Shown here: positions 46,177-55,638 of the stretch, piece by piece
Numbering within the stretch: the first letter of the stretch is position 1
Layout: every line of letters starts with the position of its first letter
DNA from: Arcobacter nitrofigilis DSM 7299
Lineage (GTDB): Bacteria > Campylobacterota > Campylobacteria > Campylobacterales > Arcobacteraceae
Assembly: GCF_000092245.1 (NCBI RefSeq)
Contig: NC_014166.1
Coordinates: forward strand, 806,001-870,000
Length of the DNA stretch: 64,000 nt
Reading direction: 5' to 3'
Position numbers and translations under genes: made by a program
The notes under the pieces: model-generated
The model's input: the letters and a program-made list of their open reading frames with translations, nothing else
What the model was told of the DNA's origin: nothing
Databases searched by the model: none

Positions 46177-46208
46177 GTCAAAGTAAAATATAACTAAAAT
46201 TCTGAAAA

Positions 46209-46223
46209 TGCAACTTTGTTGCA
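46209..46223. promoter_or_regulatory. Operator-like palindrome, site 2 (TGCAAC-N3-GTTGCA)
   Basis: TGCAAC-TTT-GTTGCA, a perfect 6-bp-arm palindrome, ends 19 nt before the ATG of the ZnuA-like gene and 7 nt before its AAGG ribosome site, where a bound repressor would block transcription. Centres of the two sites are 46 bp apart. Confidence 0.65.
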
Positions 46224-46242
46224 GTAAAATAAGGATTATTAA

Positions 46243-47106
46243 ATGAAAAAAATCTTTTATATATTTTTAATAATATGCTCATCGCTTTACGCACAAAAAA
46301 CTGTTACTGTAAGTATCTTACCTCAAAAGTATTTTGTAGAAAAAATAGCAAAAGATAAAGTAAAAATAAATGTTATGGTTCAACCTGGTTTTTCACCTGC
46401 TACATATGAACCAAAAACTTCTCAAATGAAAGCGCTAATGAATTCTGATATATATTTTTCTATTGGTGTTCCTTTTGAAGAGTCTTGGTTAAGTAAATTT
46501 AGAAGTATAAATAAAAACATGTTACTTGTAGATACTTCAAAAGGTATTAAAAAAAATAAAATGCTTGGACATCATCACCATGATGAAGCTGGACATGAAG
46601 AGCATCATCATGAAGAAGAATCTTTAGACCCACATATTTGGTTAGATCCAATATTAGTAAAAACACAAGCAAAGAATATTTTAGATGCCCTAATAAAAGT
46701 TGATGGGGCTAATAGAAAATTTTATTATGATAATTATAAAAGCTTTTTAGTAGAGCTTGATAGTTTAAATACTAAATTGGCTAATATCTTAAAAGGGATA
46801 AAAGGTAAAAAGTTTATGGTTTTTCATCCTTCTTGGGGGTATTTTGCTAAAAGATATGGTTTAGAGCAAGAGGCAGTTGAAAAAGAGGGCAAAGATCCTA
46901 AACCAAAAGAGATGATAGCTTTAATTGATGAGGCAAAAGATGAGGGGATAAAAGTACTATTTGTAGCTCCTCAATTTTCAAAGACTGCAGCAACTACAAT
47001 TGCTGAAAATATTGGTGGAAGTGTTATTGAAATAGATCCTTTATCATATAAATGGGAAGATAGTTTAATTGATATTTCAAAAAAATTGGTTAATACGTAT
47101 AAATGA
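46243..47106 (+). CDS. ZnuA-like metal-binding protein (cluster A-I substrate-binding protein)
   Basis: Periplasmic binding protein for zinc (or manganese). The 287-residue protein has a signal peptide (about 1-17), the family segment GFSPATYEPKTSQM and a His/Glu-rich loop (about residues 107-126, GHHHHDEAGHEEHHH) typical of ZnuA. Metal-site residues appear in DPHIWLDP and in FHPSWGYFA. No ABC permease or ATPase genes follow; instead the DUF1007-NicO gene overlaps its stop codon. It is probably Zur-controlled through site 2. Confidence 0.92.
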   Translation: MKKIFYIFLIICSSLYAQKTVTVSILPQKYFVEKIAKDKVKINVMVQPGFSPATYEPKTSQMKALMNSDIYFSIGVPFEESWLSKFRSINKNMLLVDTSKGIKKNKMLGHHHHDEAGHEEHHHEEESLDPHIWLDPILVKTQAKNILDALIKVDGANRKFYYDNYKSFLVELDSLNTKLANILKGIKGKKFMVFHPSWGYFAKRYGLEQEAVEKEGKDPKPKEMIALIDEAKDEGIKVLFVAPQFSKTAATTIAENIGGSVIEIDPLSYKWEDSLIDISKKLVNTYK

Positions 47107-48527
47107 TGAAGCTAATACTTACTCTTCTTTTTTTAACTCAAGCAGTTTTTGGATGTGCCTTATGTGCAGTATATTCACCAAAAACTAGAGTTGTTCTTGA
47201 TGTAAAGGCAAGTGATACTTTAATAAAAGAAATTGATGTAAAGTGGATTGTTACAAAAGCTTTTACAAAGACTTTAAATAATGTTTATGATACTAATTTA
47301 AATAATAAATTAGATAAAGATGAATTAGAAAATGTAAAAATAGCTTTTCGTAACTATGTTGAACCAAGAGATTTTTTAGTAAATATTTCTTATGGAAAAA
47401 AGATAAATAAACTAAGATCAAACAGAATAAAAGTAAATGATTTAAGAGTTGATGTTGAAAATGGGCTTTTACATATAAGATATAAAATATTGTTAGATTA
47501 CAAATTAGTAAAAGATGATATTTTATATTTCAATACAAACGATAAAGAGGGTTATTTTATAGTTACAATTGCAGAAAATGCTGTAAAATATGACCCTACT
47601 GTATTTAAAAAAGAGACAATTGATACAAATAGTGTAAGTTTTAAAATTATCAAAGATATAAAAGTTCAAAAGAAAGAAGAAATTACTCCCACAAAAAAAG
47701 TTGAAGTAAAAGAGAAGATAAAAGAAACACCTAAAAATGTAGATGAGAACTATTTAACAATATTTTCAAAAAAAATAAAACAAAATCTCTTACAAATAGA
47801 TAAAGGTAATACTTTTGCATTAATAACACTTCTATTTATATCTTTTATTTATGGAATTATTCATGCTATGGGACCAGGTCATGGAAAATCATTGGCATTC
47901 TCATATTTTATGAGTAATAAAAGCTCTTATACAAGGGCTTTCATTATCTCACAATTAGCAGCATTTATTCATATAATAGGAGCCTTAATTCTTGTATTAA
48001 TATCAGTATTTTTAATATCTACTTTTTTAAATAGTTTTGTTGATGATTCAATAAAAATGATTACTAAATTAACTGCTGTGTTTATTATGTTATTAGCTGT
48101 ATTTATTTTGTATAAAAAAATAAAAAATAAAAACTCTTCTTGTCCTACTTGTTGTGCACATCATGGGCATGAGCACACTCATGAACATAATCACGACCAC
48201 GACCATGAACATGCTCATGAAGATGAGAAAAAGATGAAAAAACAAGATTTATTTTTTGTTTTAACAGCAGGAATTATTCCTTGTCCTGGTACTGTTGTAT
48301 TATTTTTATATGCCTTTGTATTAAAAACTTATTTTGCAGTTATATTAGCTTCTTTTGCCATTAGTTTAGGTATGGGATTAGTTATCTTTGCTTCTTCATT
48401 TTTAAGTTTAAATTTGAACAAAGTATCAAGTAAAGTTGAAAAGGTAAAAAATATAATAGAAATAGCTTCTCCTATATTTATTTTTGTTTTAGGTTTATTA
48501 CTATTTTTTAATGTAAATGTAATATAA
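47103..48527 (+). CDS. DUF1007-NicO fusion: metal transporter with His-rich loop
   Basis: A 474-residue membrane protein. N-terminus: signal segment, two Cys (GCALCAVY) and a DUF1007 domain (about 20-180) with an EF-hand-like loop (DTNLNNKLDKDEL). Then a Lys-rich linker, followed by a six-TM NicO/RcnA-type nickel-cobalt (or zinc) transporter core (about 235-474) with HAMGPGHGKSLAF and a cytosolic loop dense in His/Asp/Glu (about 355-377). It starts within the end of the ZnuA-like gene (ATGATGA), and its terminator is shared with the next gene. Direction and metal are not certain; co-control with ZnuA suggests zinc. Confidence 0.85.
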   Translation: MMKLILTLLFLTQAVFGCALCAVYSPKTRVVLDVKASDTLIKEIDVKWIVTKAFTKTLNNVYDTNLNNKLDKDELENVKIAFRNYVEPRDFLVNISYGKKINKLRSNRIKVNDLRVDVENGLLHIRYKILLDYKLVKDDILYFNTNDKEGYFIVTIAENAVKYDPTVFKKETIDTNSVSFKIIKDIKVQKKEEITPTKKVEVKEKIKETPKNVDENYLTIFSKKIKQNLLQIDKGNTFALITLLFISFIYGIIHAMGPGHGKSLAFSYFMSNKSSYTRAFIISQLAAFIHIIGALILVLISVFLISTFLNSFVDDSIKMITKLTAVFIMLLAVFILYKKIKNKNSSCPTCCAHHGHEHTHEHNHDHDHEHAHEDEKKMKKQDLFFVLTAGIIPCPGTVVLFLYAFVLKTYFAVILASFAISLGMGLVIFASSFLSLNLNKVSSKVEKVKNIIEIASPIFIFVLGLLLFFNVNVI

Positions 48528-48538
48528 ATTTTAAGTAA

Positions 48539-48560
48539 GGGAGAGTTTAAATACTCTCCC
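48539..48560. terminator. Hairpin between NicO and chemoreceptor genes, nested in the receptor tail
   Basis: Stem GGGAGAGT / ACTCTCCC, 6-nt loop. The arm on the chemoreceptor side encodes part of its last residues (Trp-Glu-Ser), and the stop codon lies in the loop. T-runs are modest. Confidence 0.6.
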
Positions 48561-50472
48561 ATGTATCATCTATTTCATTTGTTTTACTACTACTTTCTGA
48601 ATGTTCTTTTATCTTTTTCATTTTCTTTCTTTTTCTACCTTTTACATCATCTTTTCCAATAAATTCTTTTTCATTGGCATTACTTACAACTAATTTAGAT
48701 ATCTCATCTGTAATCATTGCTATTTCATTTGTTTCAGAAGCGATAGAAGCATTTTCTTGGGTTTGACTATCTAACATTGTAACAGCATCATTAATTTGTT
48801 CAATACCACTTAATTGTTCTTTACTTGCAAACTCAATATCAGATATTAGACTTATTGTTTGAGTGATATCTTCATTTAGATTTTTATAACCATTTATCAT
48901 ATTATCTGCTATTTCTTTACCTTCATTTGCTTTAGATGTAGCTATTTGAACTATGTTTTTTATCTCTTTTGCTGCTTCTGCACTTCTTGTTGCAAGATTT
49001 CGCACTTCTTGTGCAACTACGGCAAAACCTTTCCCTGCCTCTCCAGCAGTTGCAGCTTCTACTGCTGCATTAAGTGAAAGAATATTTGTTTGAAATGCAA
49101 TTTGGTCAATAACACTAATTGCTTCATTTATTGAGGATACTTGTTTATTTATGTCATCCATTGCTATTGTTGTTTTATTTGCTAAATGTTCTCCTTCATT
49201 AGCAGAATTTGTTACATTGATAGATAGCTGTGACATCTTTGCAATATTGTCCGTGTTATTTCTTATATTTCCTGTAATTTGTACAATTGCCGCTGCTGTT
49301 TCTTCTAATGATGCTGCTGCTTCATTGGAACTAAGATTTAGTTTATTTACATTTATAAGCAACATATCTGAACTCTCATCTAATGTTAATCCATTTCTTT
49401 TATTCTCAATTAACATTTCAGTTATAGATGTACCTAGATTATTTACACCCATTGCTAACTTTAATAGATGTTCTTGTAAATTGTTTGTATTAACTTGTTC
49501 TAAATAATTGTGTTGAGTATACTTTTCTAATACACTTAAAATATTATCAATATTTTTTTCAAGATTATCTCCCATTTTATTTAATACGTTTTTTAGTACA
49601 TCAAGTGAAGGATTATTTGAACTTTTATAAATTCTTTGTGATAAATCTCCTTGTTCAAACTTATCTAAAATATTTATTACTTCATTAATTAATAAATTAT
49701 CCTCTTCAATACCTTTTTTTGTATTAATAATACTAGCATTGACTACTTTTGCCATTTCTCCAAACTCATCTTTGTTTTTATCATCAAGAAGTTCTATTTC
49801 CTCAGTTTCTTTATTTAGGTATGAAAAAAATGATATTAGTCCAGTTCTAAAGTTTTTTAATGACCTAACAATTGTTCTTGAGATTATAAAAGATATCAAA
49901 CTAAATACAAGTATAGAAACACTAGCTAATACAATTAGTACAATATCTTGAAGGTATAAAGATCTTTCTTTAAATGACATAGCTTGATTATGTATTTCAT
50001 TTAGCCCGCCTTCTATAGATTGAACAGTACTTATCATTACTCCTGACATGGATTGGAGTTCATTTGAATCAGTAGTGATACCATTATCAAGGTTATCCAT
50101 TTTTGTTGTTGAATATTTTTCAAATATAGTTTGGTATTTTTTGATATCCTTAAGTAATTCATCAATTTGTTTAGAGTCTTTATGCAAAAAGTTTATATTA
50201 ATATTTTTTAATCCACTTACATCTTTATATAAATTCTTAAAAGATCCTATTACCATATCAGCAGTATCTTCATCAAGGTCACTTGAAAATTGTTTAGAGG
50301 TAATTCTTGCATGTAAAACTCGAATTATAATTTTATCGATTTCCATTGCAGTATTTATGCTTAATTTAGCTTTAGCAGAAAAATAACTATTGGTTAATCC
50401 AGAAATTATAATAATAATTAGAAAGAGTAAAGGGAAAAAAAGAAGCTTTCTATTTGTAGAAATTGTTGGCAT
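48547..50472 (-). CDS. Methyl-accepting chemotaxis protein with CheR-tether-like tail (TWESI)
   Basis: About 641 residues: TM1 (about 8-28), helical periplasmic sensor of about 145 residues, TM2 near 182-204, HAMP-like linker and signalling hairpin with the shared tip. It is paralogous to the receptor at 36778 over its whole length. A Lys-rich linker leads to the end DDTWESI, one residue off the xWxxF pentapeptide that binds CheR. I start at the ATG at 50472, which has GAGG at good spacing; the ATG 15 nt earlier has none. Ligand unknown. Confidence 0.9.
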   Translation of the reverse strand: MPTISTNRKLLFFPLLFLIIIIISGLTNSYFSAKAKLSINTAMEIDKIIIRVLHARITSKQFSSDLDEDTADMVIGSFKNLYKDVSGLKNININFLHKDSKQIDELLKDIKKYQTIFEKYSTTKMDNLDNGITTDSNELQSMSGVMISTVQSIEGGLNEIHNQAMSFKERSLYLQDIVLIVLASVSILVFSLISFIISRTIVRSLKNFRTGLISFFSYLNKETEEIELLDDKNKDEFGEMAKVVNASIINTKKGIEEDNLLINEVINILDKFEQGDLSQRIYKSSNNPSLDVLKNVLNKMGDNLEKNIDNILSVLEKYTQHNYLEQVNTNNLQEHLLKLAMGVNNLGTSITEMLIENKRNGLTLDESSDMLLINVNKLNLSSNEAAASLEETAAAIVQITGNIRNNTDNIAKMSQLSINVTNSANEGEHLANKTTIAMDDINKQVSSINEAISVIDQIAFQTNILSLNAAVEAATAGEAGKGFAVVAQEVRNLATRSAEAAKEIKNIVQIATSKANEGKEIADNMINGYKNLNEDITQTISLISDIEFASKEQLSGIEQINDAVTMLDSQTQENASIASETNEIAMITDEISKLVVSNANEKEFIGKDDVKGRKRKKMKKIKEHSESSSKTNEIDDTWESI

Positions 50473-50570
50473 TATATGTATCCTCATATATAAAATAATT
50501 TATAAGGTAACATATAATATTTACAGAATGGTTACACTCTTCAAAAAAGTCATAAAAATAATATTGATGA

Positions 50571-50588
50571 GAGAGTTTAAAAACTCTC
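50571..50588 (-). terminator. Hairpin at the 3' end of the EWESF chemoreceptor gene
   Basis: Stem GAGAGTTT / AAACTCTC around the stop codon at 50577-50579. As in the neighbouring receptor gene, one arm encodes Glu-Ser of the C-terminal tail. Confidence 0.5.
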
Positions 50589-52724
50589 CCATTCGTCATC
50601 ATTTTTACTATTTGAAGTTATTACTTGAGCTTTGTTATGAGATTGAACTTTTGGTGTTATAGGCTCTTTTTCTTTAACTTTTTCCTTTTGTTTTTCTTCT
50701 TTTGGTTTCTCAATTTTTGGTTTCTCAACTTTTGGATTTGAAGATGTTGATAATGTTTTAGAGTTTATATCAACATTTTTACTTTTTACACTCTCTTTAC
50801 CTTCAAACTCTTTTTCATCTGCATCTCTTACAATCTCATTTGCGATATATTGTGTTTCATCAGCTATATCTTTAGTTTGATTTGCAATTGATGCATTTTG
50901 TTGAGTTTGTCTATCTAGTAAGCCAACAGCACTATTGATTTGTTCAATACCCATTTGTTGTTCTTTACTTGCTGATTCAACTCCACCAATTAACTCTAAT
51001 GTTTTGGAAATATTTTCATTTAATCCTAAATATCCTTTAATCATTTTATCAGAGATAGCTTTACCATCATTTGCTTTTGTTGTGGCATTTTCAACTAAAG
51101 ACTTGATTTCTTTAGCAGCTTCTGCACTTCTTGATGCTAGGTTTCTCACTTCTTGAGCAACAACTGCAAATCCTTTACCAGCTTCTCCTGCAGTTGCTGC
51201 TTCAACAGCTGCATTAAGAGAAAGAATATTTGTCTGAAATGCTATTTGGTCAATGATAGAAATTGCATCATTTATTGCTGTAACTTGTTCATTTATACTA
51301 TCCATTGCTACAGTAGTTTGAGAAGCAAGTTCTTCCCCTTCATTTGCAGATTTTTTAAGATCATTTGCATTATTTGACATTGCAATTACATTTTGTGTAT
51401 TTGATGAAATATTTGAAGTGATTTCTTCTAATGCAGCAGCCGTCTCTTCTATACTAGCAGCAGCTTCATTTGATGAACGACTTATCAAATCAACTTTTGA
51501 TAATAATTCACTTGAACTTTTTTGAAGGGTCAAACCATTTGCTTTATTTTCAACTAACATTTCATTAATTATTTTTGCTAAGGTATTTAAGCCATCAACA
51601 GTTTTACCAGTTGCTGTTGTAATTCTATGTCTAAAGTTTAATTTTTGATACTCTTGTAATGCTTTTTCTATAGCATTTGTATCATTAGAAATATTTTCAG
51701 AAATAATTTGTATCATTTCATTAAAAATAGTTTTTAATTCTTCTAAACCTTTATTATGAGTACTTTTTTCTATTTTTTTACTAATATCACCAGTTTTTAC
51801 AAGTTCAACTACCCTTTTAACATCATTGATTAATAAATCATCTTTTTCTAAAAGAGATTTAGTATTTGTAATGTTTTCATTTACAATTTGAGCAATTGCA
51901 GCTATTTCATCCTTTGCACTTGTGTCTAATAATTCTACACTTGATTCTTCTTTATTTAAGTATTTAAAGAAATCTAATAAACCATCTTTAAAATTGTTGA
52001 TAGATTTATTGATATTTCTACTAAGTAAAAATGTAAAAATAATTGCTAGTATTATACTTAAAATAGTAATAATTACAAAAGTAGCTAAGGAACTTTCAAT
52101 TAGAGTTATTGTTGATTTTTCTTCTTGTGCAATTACTTTATAAGATTCTTCTGTAAAAAAGTCAATCAAGTCTCTCATTTTTTCATAATCATTCAAATAA
52201 GTATTGAAATAGAAAACTTGTGCACTTTTATAATCATTGTCTTTTATCATTTGAACTAATTTTTTAGTATTATCATCTGTTTTTGTATACAAATTCTCAA
52301 ATTCTACAAACTTTGCACTATTTTGGGGCATTAATTTAGATAAAAGTTCTTTAAACTTTTCATATCTTTGTTTTACCTGTTTTATATTATTATTTACACC
52401 ATTATCTATTAATTCTTTTGTTTTTGAATGATCAGGTGCACCAATTATTTGTGCTAAAGCTGCATTTGATTGATAAGAATCTCTATCTGCTTCTAATAAA
52501 TTAGTTATTCCAAGTAAATTAACTGTTTGAGAAAGAGCAACATTTGATTGATAAGAATCTCTATCTGCCTCTAAAAGTACTGTAACCCCCGTAAAGTCTC
52601 TTTGACTAAGATTTTTTACACTCTTTTCTAAGTGAAATATATTATTTGAAACATATACACTTGATATTATTGTCAAAACAATTAAGACAAGAAAAGATCC
52701 TATTATTTTGTATTTAATTTTCAT
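50577..52724 (-). CDS. Methyl-accepting chemotaxis protein with duplicated EADRDSYQ unit and EWESF tail
   Basis: A 715-residue receptor: TM1 (about 8-26), helical periplasmic domain (about 27-205), TM2 (about 210-232), linker and the standard signalling tip. The periplasmic part starts with two copies of [12 protein letters not shown] exactly 26 residues apart. The copies differ in only one base over 34 nt, so the duplication is recent or under gene conversion. The C-terminus has a Lys/Pro/Glu-rich flexible linker and ends EWESF, a good match to the xWxxF CheR-binding pentapeptide. Ligand unknown. Confidence 0.9.
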   Translation of the reverse strand: MKIKYKIIGSFLVLIVLTIISSVYVSNNIFHLEKSVKNLSQRDFTGVTVLLEADRDSYQSNVALSQTVNLLGITNLLEADRDSYQSNAALAQIIGAPDHSKTKELIDNGVNNNIKQVKQRYEKFKELLSKLMPQNSAKFVEFENLYTKTDDNTKKLVQMIKDNDYKSAQVFYFNTYLNDYEKMRDLIDFFTEESYKVIAQEEKSTITLIESSLATFVIITILSIILAIIFTFLLSRNINKSINNFKDGLLDFFKYLNKEESSVELLDTSAKDEIAAIAQIVNENITNTKSLLEKDDLLINDVKRVVELVKTGDISKKIEKSTHNKGLEELKTIFNEMIQIISENISNDTNAIEKALQEYQKLNFRHRITTATGKTVDGLNTLAKIINEMLVENKANGLTLQKSSSELLSKVDLISRSSNEAAASIEETAAALEEITSNISSNTQNVIAMSNNANDLKKSANEGEELASQTTVAMDSINEQVTAINDAISIIDQIAFQTNILSLNAAVEAATAGEAGKGFAVVAQEVRNLASRSAEAAKEIKSLVENATTKANDGKAISDKMIKGYLGLNENISKTLELIGGVESASKEQQMGIEQINSAVGLLDRQTQQNASIANQTKDIADETQYIANEIVRDADEKEFEGKESVKSKNVDINSKTLSTSSNPKVEKPKIEKPKEEKQKEKVKEKEPITPKVQSHNKAQVITSNSKNDDEWESF

Positions 52725-52882
52725 GCTTTTATCTCCTTATTAGTATATGTTAATATTCTATTAATTTATTCTATTCTTTTTAGAATAAATTGAATCTTAA
52801 TTAATTTATTAATAAATAATTATTACAGCACTTTAAAGCAGATGGAATAATATTTGTATAATGTAATTATAAAGAGAAATAT

Positions 52883-54340
52883 ATGAAATTAAATAACATA
52901 AAATTAAATAATGACTACTTTGAATTTGATGAAAAATTTTATCAAAAAATTAATCCAACTCCACTAAATAATCCCCACTTAATCTCTTATAATAAACTTA
53001 TGTTTGATGAAATAGCTTTAGATTATGATGAGGCTAATAGTAAAGATTTTCTAAAGTTTATAAATGGTGAAAAACTACTTATTGGTTCAGAACCTTATGC
53101 AAGTGCATATGCTGGACACCAATTTGGTTATTTTGTACCCCAATTAGGTGATGGTAGAGCAATAAATCTGGGGAAAGTAGGTACTTGGCATCTTCAAACA
53201 AAGGGTTCTGGCTTAACTCGTTATTCAAGACAAGGTGATGGTAGAGCAGTTTTAAGGTCTTCAATTCGTGAATATATTATCTCAGAAGCTATGCATGCTT
53301 TAAATATTCCAACCACTAGGGTACTTGCTCTTATTGGTTCTACTCATCCAGTTCATCGGTATTATGGAGTAGTTGAAACAGGATCAATTGTACTAAGAAT
53401 GTCCCCATCTTGGATTAGAATAGGGACATTTGAATATTTTGCAAGAAGTAAAGGGGCAAAAGAAAATGTTAAACAACTTGCAGATTATGTTATAAAAAAC
53501 TCTTATGCTCACTTAATTAATGATGAAAATAAATATGAAAAGATGTATTATGAGATGGTTGATAAAACTGCTATTTTAATGGCTAAGTGGCAAGCTTATG
53601 GTTTTATGCATGGTGTAATGAATACAGATAATTTTTCAATGGCAGGACTAAGTATAGATTATGGGCCTTTTGCTTTTATGGATTACTTTAATATTAATCA
53701 GATTTGTAACCACACTGATAGTGAAGGAAGATACTCTTATCTCAATCAACCATACGTTGCAAAATGGAATTTAGAAGTTTTGGCTAATAGTTTAAAAATA
53801 ATTTGTGAGCTGGATAAATTAAATGAGTATTTAAAAACGTATTTCCATATTCAAGAAAAAGAGTATTTAACTCTTATGACACAACGACTTGGACTAGATA
53901 TACATAAAAGTAGTGATTCTTATGCTACTTTGGTTATATCACTTTTGAAAGTTTTACAAACATCTAAAACAGATTATAATCAGTTTTTTTATGAATTAAG
54001 TAAGTGTAAAAACAGTGAGGAGATTAGGAAAGTAATTGATATATCTATTTATAGACAAGCTTTAGATAAATGGCTTGAAGATTATATAGAGTTAAGAGAG
54101 TTTGAGAATGAAGATTTTGAAAAAGTTCAAGAGAGAATGAAAAAAGTAAATCCAAAATATGTGATTAAAAACTATATGCTTCAAGAAGCTATTGATAAAG
54201 CAGAAGAGGGTGATTTTACTTTAGTAAATGAATTATTAAATATTGCACAAAATCCATATGATGAGCATAAAGAGTATGAAAGATACTCAAAAGCTACACC
54301 ATTAGAATTTTCAAATATAAAACTTAGCTGTTCTTCATAA
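52883..54340 (+). CDS. selO: Protein adenylyltransferase SelO (YdiU family)
   Basis: Pseudokinase-fold enzyme that transfers AMP to Ser/Thr/Tyr of target proteins. The 485-residue length is typical. Signatures are visible in order: AYAGHQFGYFVPQLGDGRA, KGSGLTRYSRQGDGRAVLRS, and the metal-binding HGVMNTDNFSMAGLSIDYG. An AGAGA site precedes the ATG and a TATAAT box lies about 20 nt upstream of that. Monocistronic, with a hairpin terminator behind. Confidence 0.96.
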   Translation: MKLNNIKLNNDYFEFDEKFYQKINPTPLNNPHLISYNKLMFDEIALDYDEANSKDFLKFINGEKLLIGSEPYASAYAGHQFGYFVPQLGDGRAINLGKVGTWHLQTKGSGLTRYSRQGDGRAVLRSSIREYIISEAMHALNIPTTRVLALIGSTHPVHRYYGVVETGSIVLRMSPSWIRIGTFEYFARSKGAKENVKQLADYVIKNSYAHLINDENKYEKMYYEMVDKTAILMAKWQAYGFMHGVMNTDNFSMAGLSIDYGPFAFMDYFNINQICNHTDSEGRYSYLNQPYVAKWNLEVLANSLKIICELDKLNEYLKTYFHIQEKEYLTLMTQRLGLDIHKSSDSYATLVISLLKVLQTSKTDYNQFFYELSKCKNSEEIRKVIDISIYRQALDKWLEDYIELREFENEDFEKVQERMKKVNPKYVIKNYMLQEAIDKAEEGDFTLVNELLNIAQNPYDEHKEYERYSKATPLEFSNIKLSCSS

Positions 54341-54359
54341 GATAAGCTAAGTGCTTATC
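54341..54359. terminator. Hairpin between selO and the YceI-like gene
   Basis: A 7-bp perfect stem GATAAGC / GCTTATC with a 5-nt loop filling the gap between the two convergent stop codons. T-runs are weak on both sides. Confidence 0.55.
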
Positions 54360-54908
54360 CTATTTATACGGAATAGTAAATTCAATATCAACAGTAGAGA
54401 ATGATTTGTTTTGGTGAAAAGCAGCACATTTTTTGCTAAAAGCCATAAATGAATTTTTCATTCCAAAATCCAAAATATCAATACTTCCTTTTGCAACTAT
54501 ATTTCCATTTGACATTTCATATTCCATAGGGATAGATTTAGACACTTCATTCATTGTAAGCTTTAGTGTCAATTCTTTTGTAGATTCGTTAACTTTTGTA
54601 ATTGTTCCTTTTATTTCTTTTGCACTTACAAGTGAAAATAATGTAGAAGTTATATTTTTATTTCTTACTGGATTCTTAGACTCTAAAGAACTAGTTTGAA
54701 TTGTAACCATAGCACTTTTTAGAAAAGTAGATAAATTATCAGATGATTTTATATCTGCTTTTATTTCATTAAAAGTACCAGAAACAGGAACCTTTTTTTC
54801 TGTTTTAAATCCTGTCCATTTTACAGCTAATTTTCCATTTAATTCATAAGCATTTAATGAACAAACTAATCCAAGCGATAACAGTAAAGCTAAAAAAATC
54901 TTTTTCAT
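54360..54908 (-). CDS. YceI-like periplasmic lipocalin-fold protein
   Basis: A secreted beta-barrel protein of the YceI family, which binds isoprenoid-type lipids. Started at the ATG at 54908 (AAAGGA upstream) it has 182 residues with a signal peptide; the ATG 27 nt earlier is rejected. Family traits: ELNGKLAVKWTGFK, DIKSSDNLSTFLKSA and the long central strand set. Two Cys remain in the mature part, one in KKCAAFHQ. Ligand unknown. Confidence 0.85.
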   Translation of the reverse strand: MKKIFLALLLSLGLVCSLNAYELNGKLAVKWTGFKTEKKVPVSGTFNEIKADIKSSDNLSTFLKSAMVTIQTSSLESKNPVRNKNITSTLFSLVSAKEIKGTITKVNESTKELTLKLTMNEVSKSIPMEYEMSNGNIVAKGSIDILDFGMKNSFMAFSKKCAAFHQNKSFSTVDIEFTIPYK

Positions 54909-55025
54909 AGGCAATCCTTTATTAATGTATAGCATAAAAGTACATCAATAAAAGTGAAGCCTAAGTTATGAGTTATAATTAATTTAATTCATTAAAAAAT
55001 TATCAAGTTTTAAATGAATTATATA

Positions 55026-55586
55026 TTACACAGCTCCCATTAGAGCCTTTTTAGTATTTCCCATAAGAGCTAACATTTCATCATATGTTTTGTCTATCTC
55101 ATCTGCTGGAGTTGAAAGAATTTCATCATAAACTTTTTCTATTTTTTCTTCACTTGATAATTTTTTAAGATCACCTTTTTCTAAAGAAGCAAAATCTAAA
55201 ACTTCATTCCATACTGAACTTTCATCTAGCATAAATGCACAAAATTTTACACCTTCATATTCAAAAGTACCATTTGCATCTAAGTCAATAACATAAAGTA
55301 AATTTATTGAGTCTTTGTCAAAATAATCTCCATATTTTGCAAAAAAGTCTTTGAAGTATGCAAATGTTTCAAGTTCACAAGCAAAAAATTTAATTTTTTC
55401 ATTTTCACTTACCATTATTACTTGTTTCGCTTGATATTTTGGAGGCATAACTCTTGTTTCAGATAATCTTTTACCTTCTTCAATTATAAGAGCACCTCTA
55501 TAACCATATAATGATGAGGTGATTTCTCCACTAAAAGATGGCTGCCATTCTAGATTATTTTCTTTGATGTATTCAATTGGTGTCAT
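55026..55586 (-). CDS. Conserved hypothetical cytosolic protein
   Basis: I do not recognise a domain. The 186-residue acidic protein has no signal or membrane segment. It starts PIEYIKENNLEWQPSF, has an aromatic middle part (KFFACELETFAYFKDFFAKYG) and ends with two near-repeats of YDEML/YDEIL separated by about 17 residues. Two Cys (FFACE and KFCAF). A ribosome site AAGGAAA precedes the ATG. Monocistronic between the YceI-like gene and the diguanylate cyclase. Confidence 0.75.
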   Translation of the reverse strand: MTPIEYIKENNLEWQPSFSGEITSSLYGYRGALIIEEGKRLSETRVMPPKYQAKQVIMVSENEKIKFFACELETFAYFKDFFAKYGDYFDKDSINLLYVIDLDANGTFEYEGVKFCAFMLDESSVWNEVLDFASLEKGDLKKLSSEEKIEKVYDEILSTPADEIDKTYDEMLALMGNTKKALMGAV

Positions 55587-55638
55587 GTAGTTTCCTTTTT
55601 AATTATGGAGTTTTACATGCAAGTTTTGTTCCTTGAAA

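Noticed and set aside
52763-52791. 11-bp-arm inverted repeat between the EWESF chemoreceptor and selO
   Set aside because: AT-only apart from one G/C pair per arm and not placed on a recognisable promoter; such repeats are expected by chance in DNA this AT-rich.
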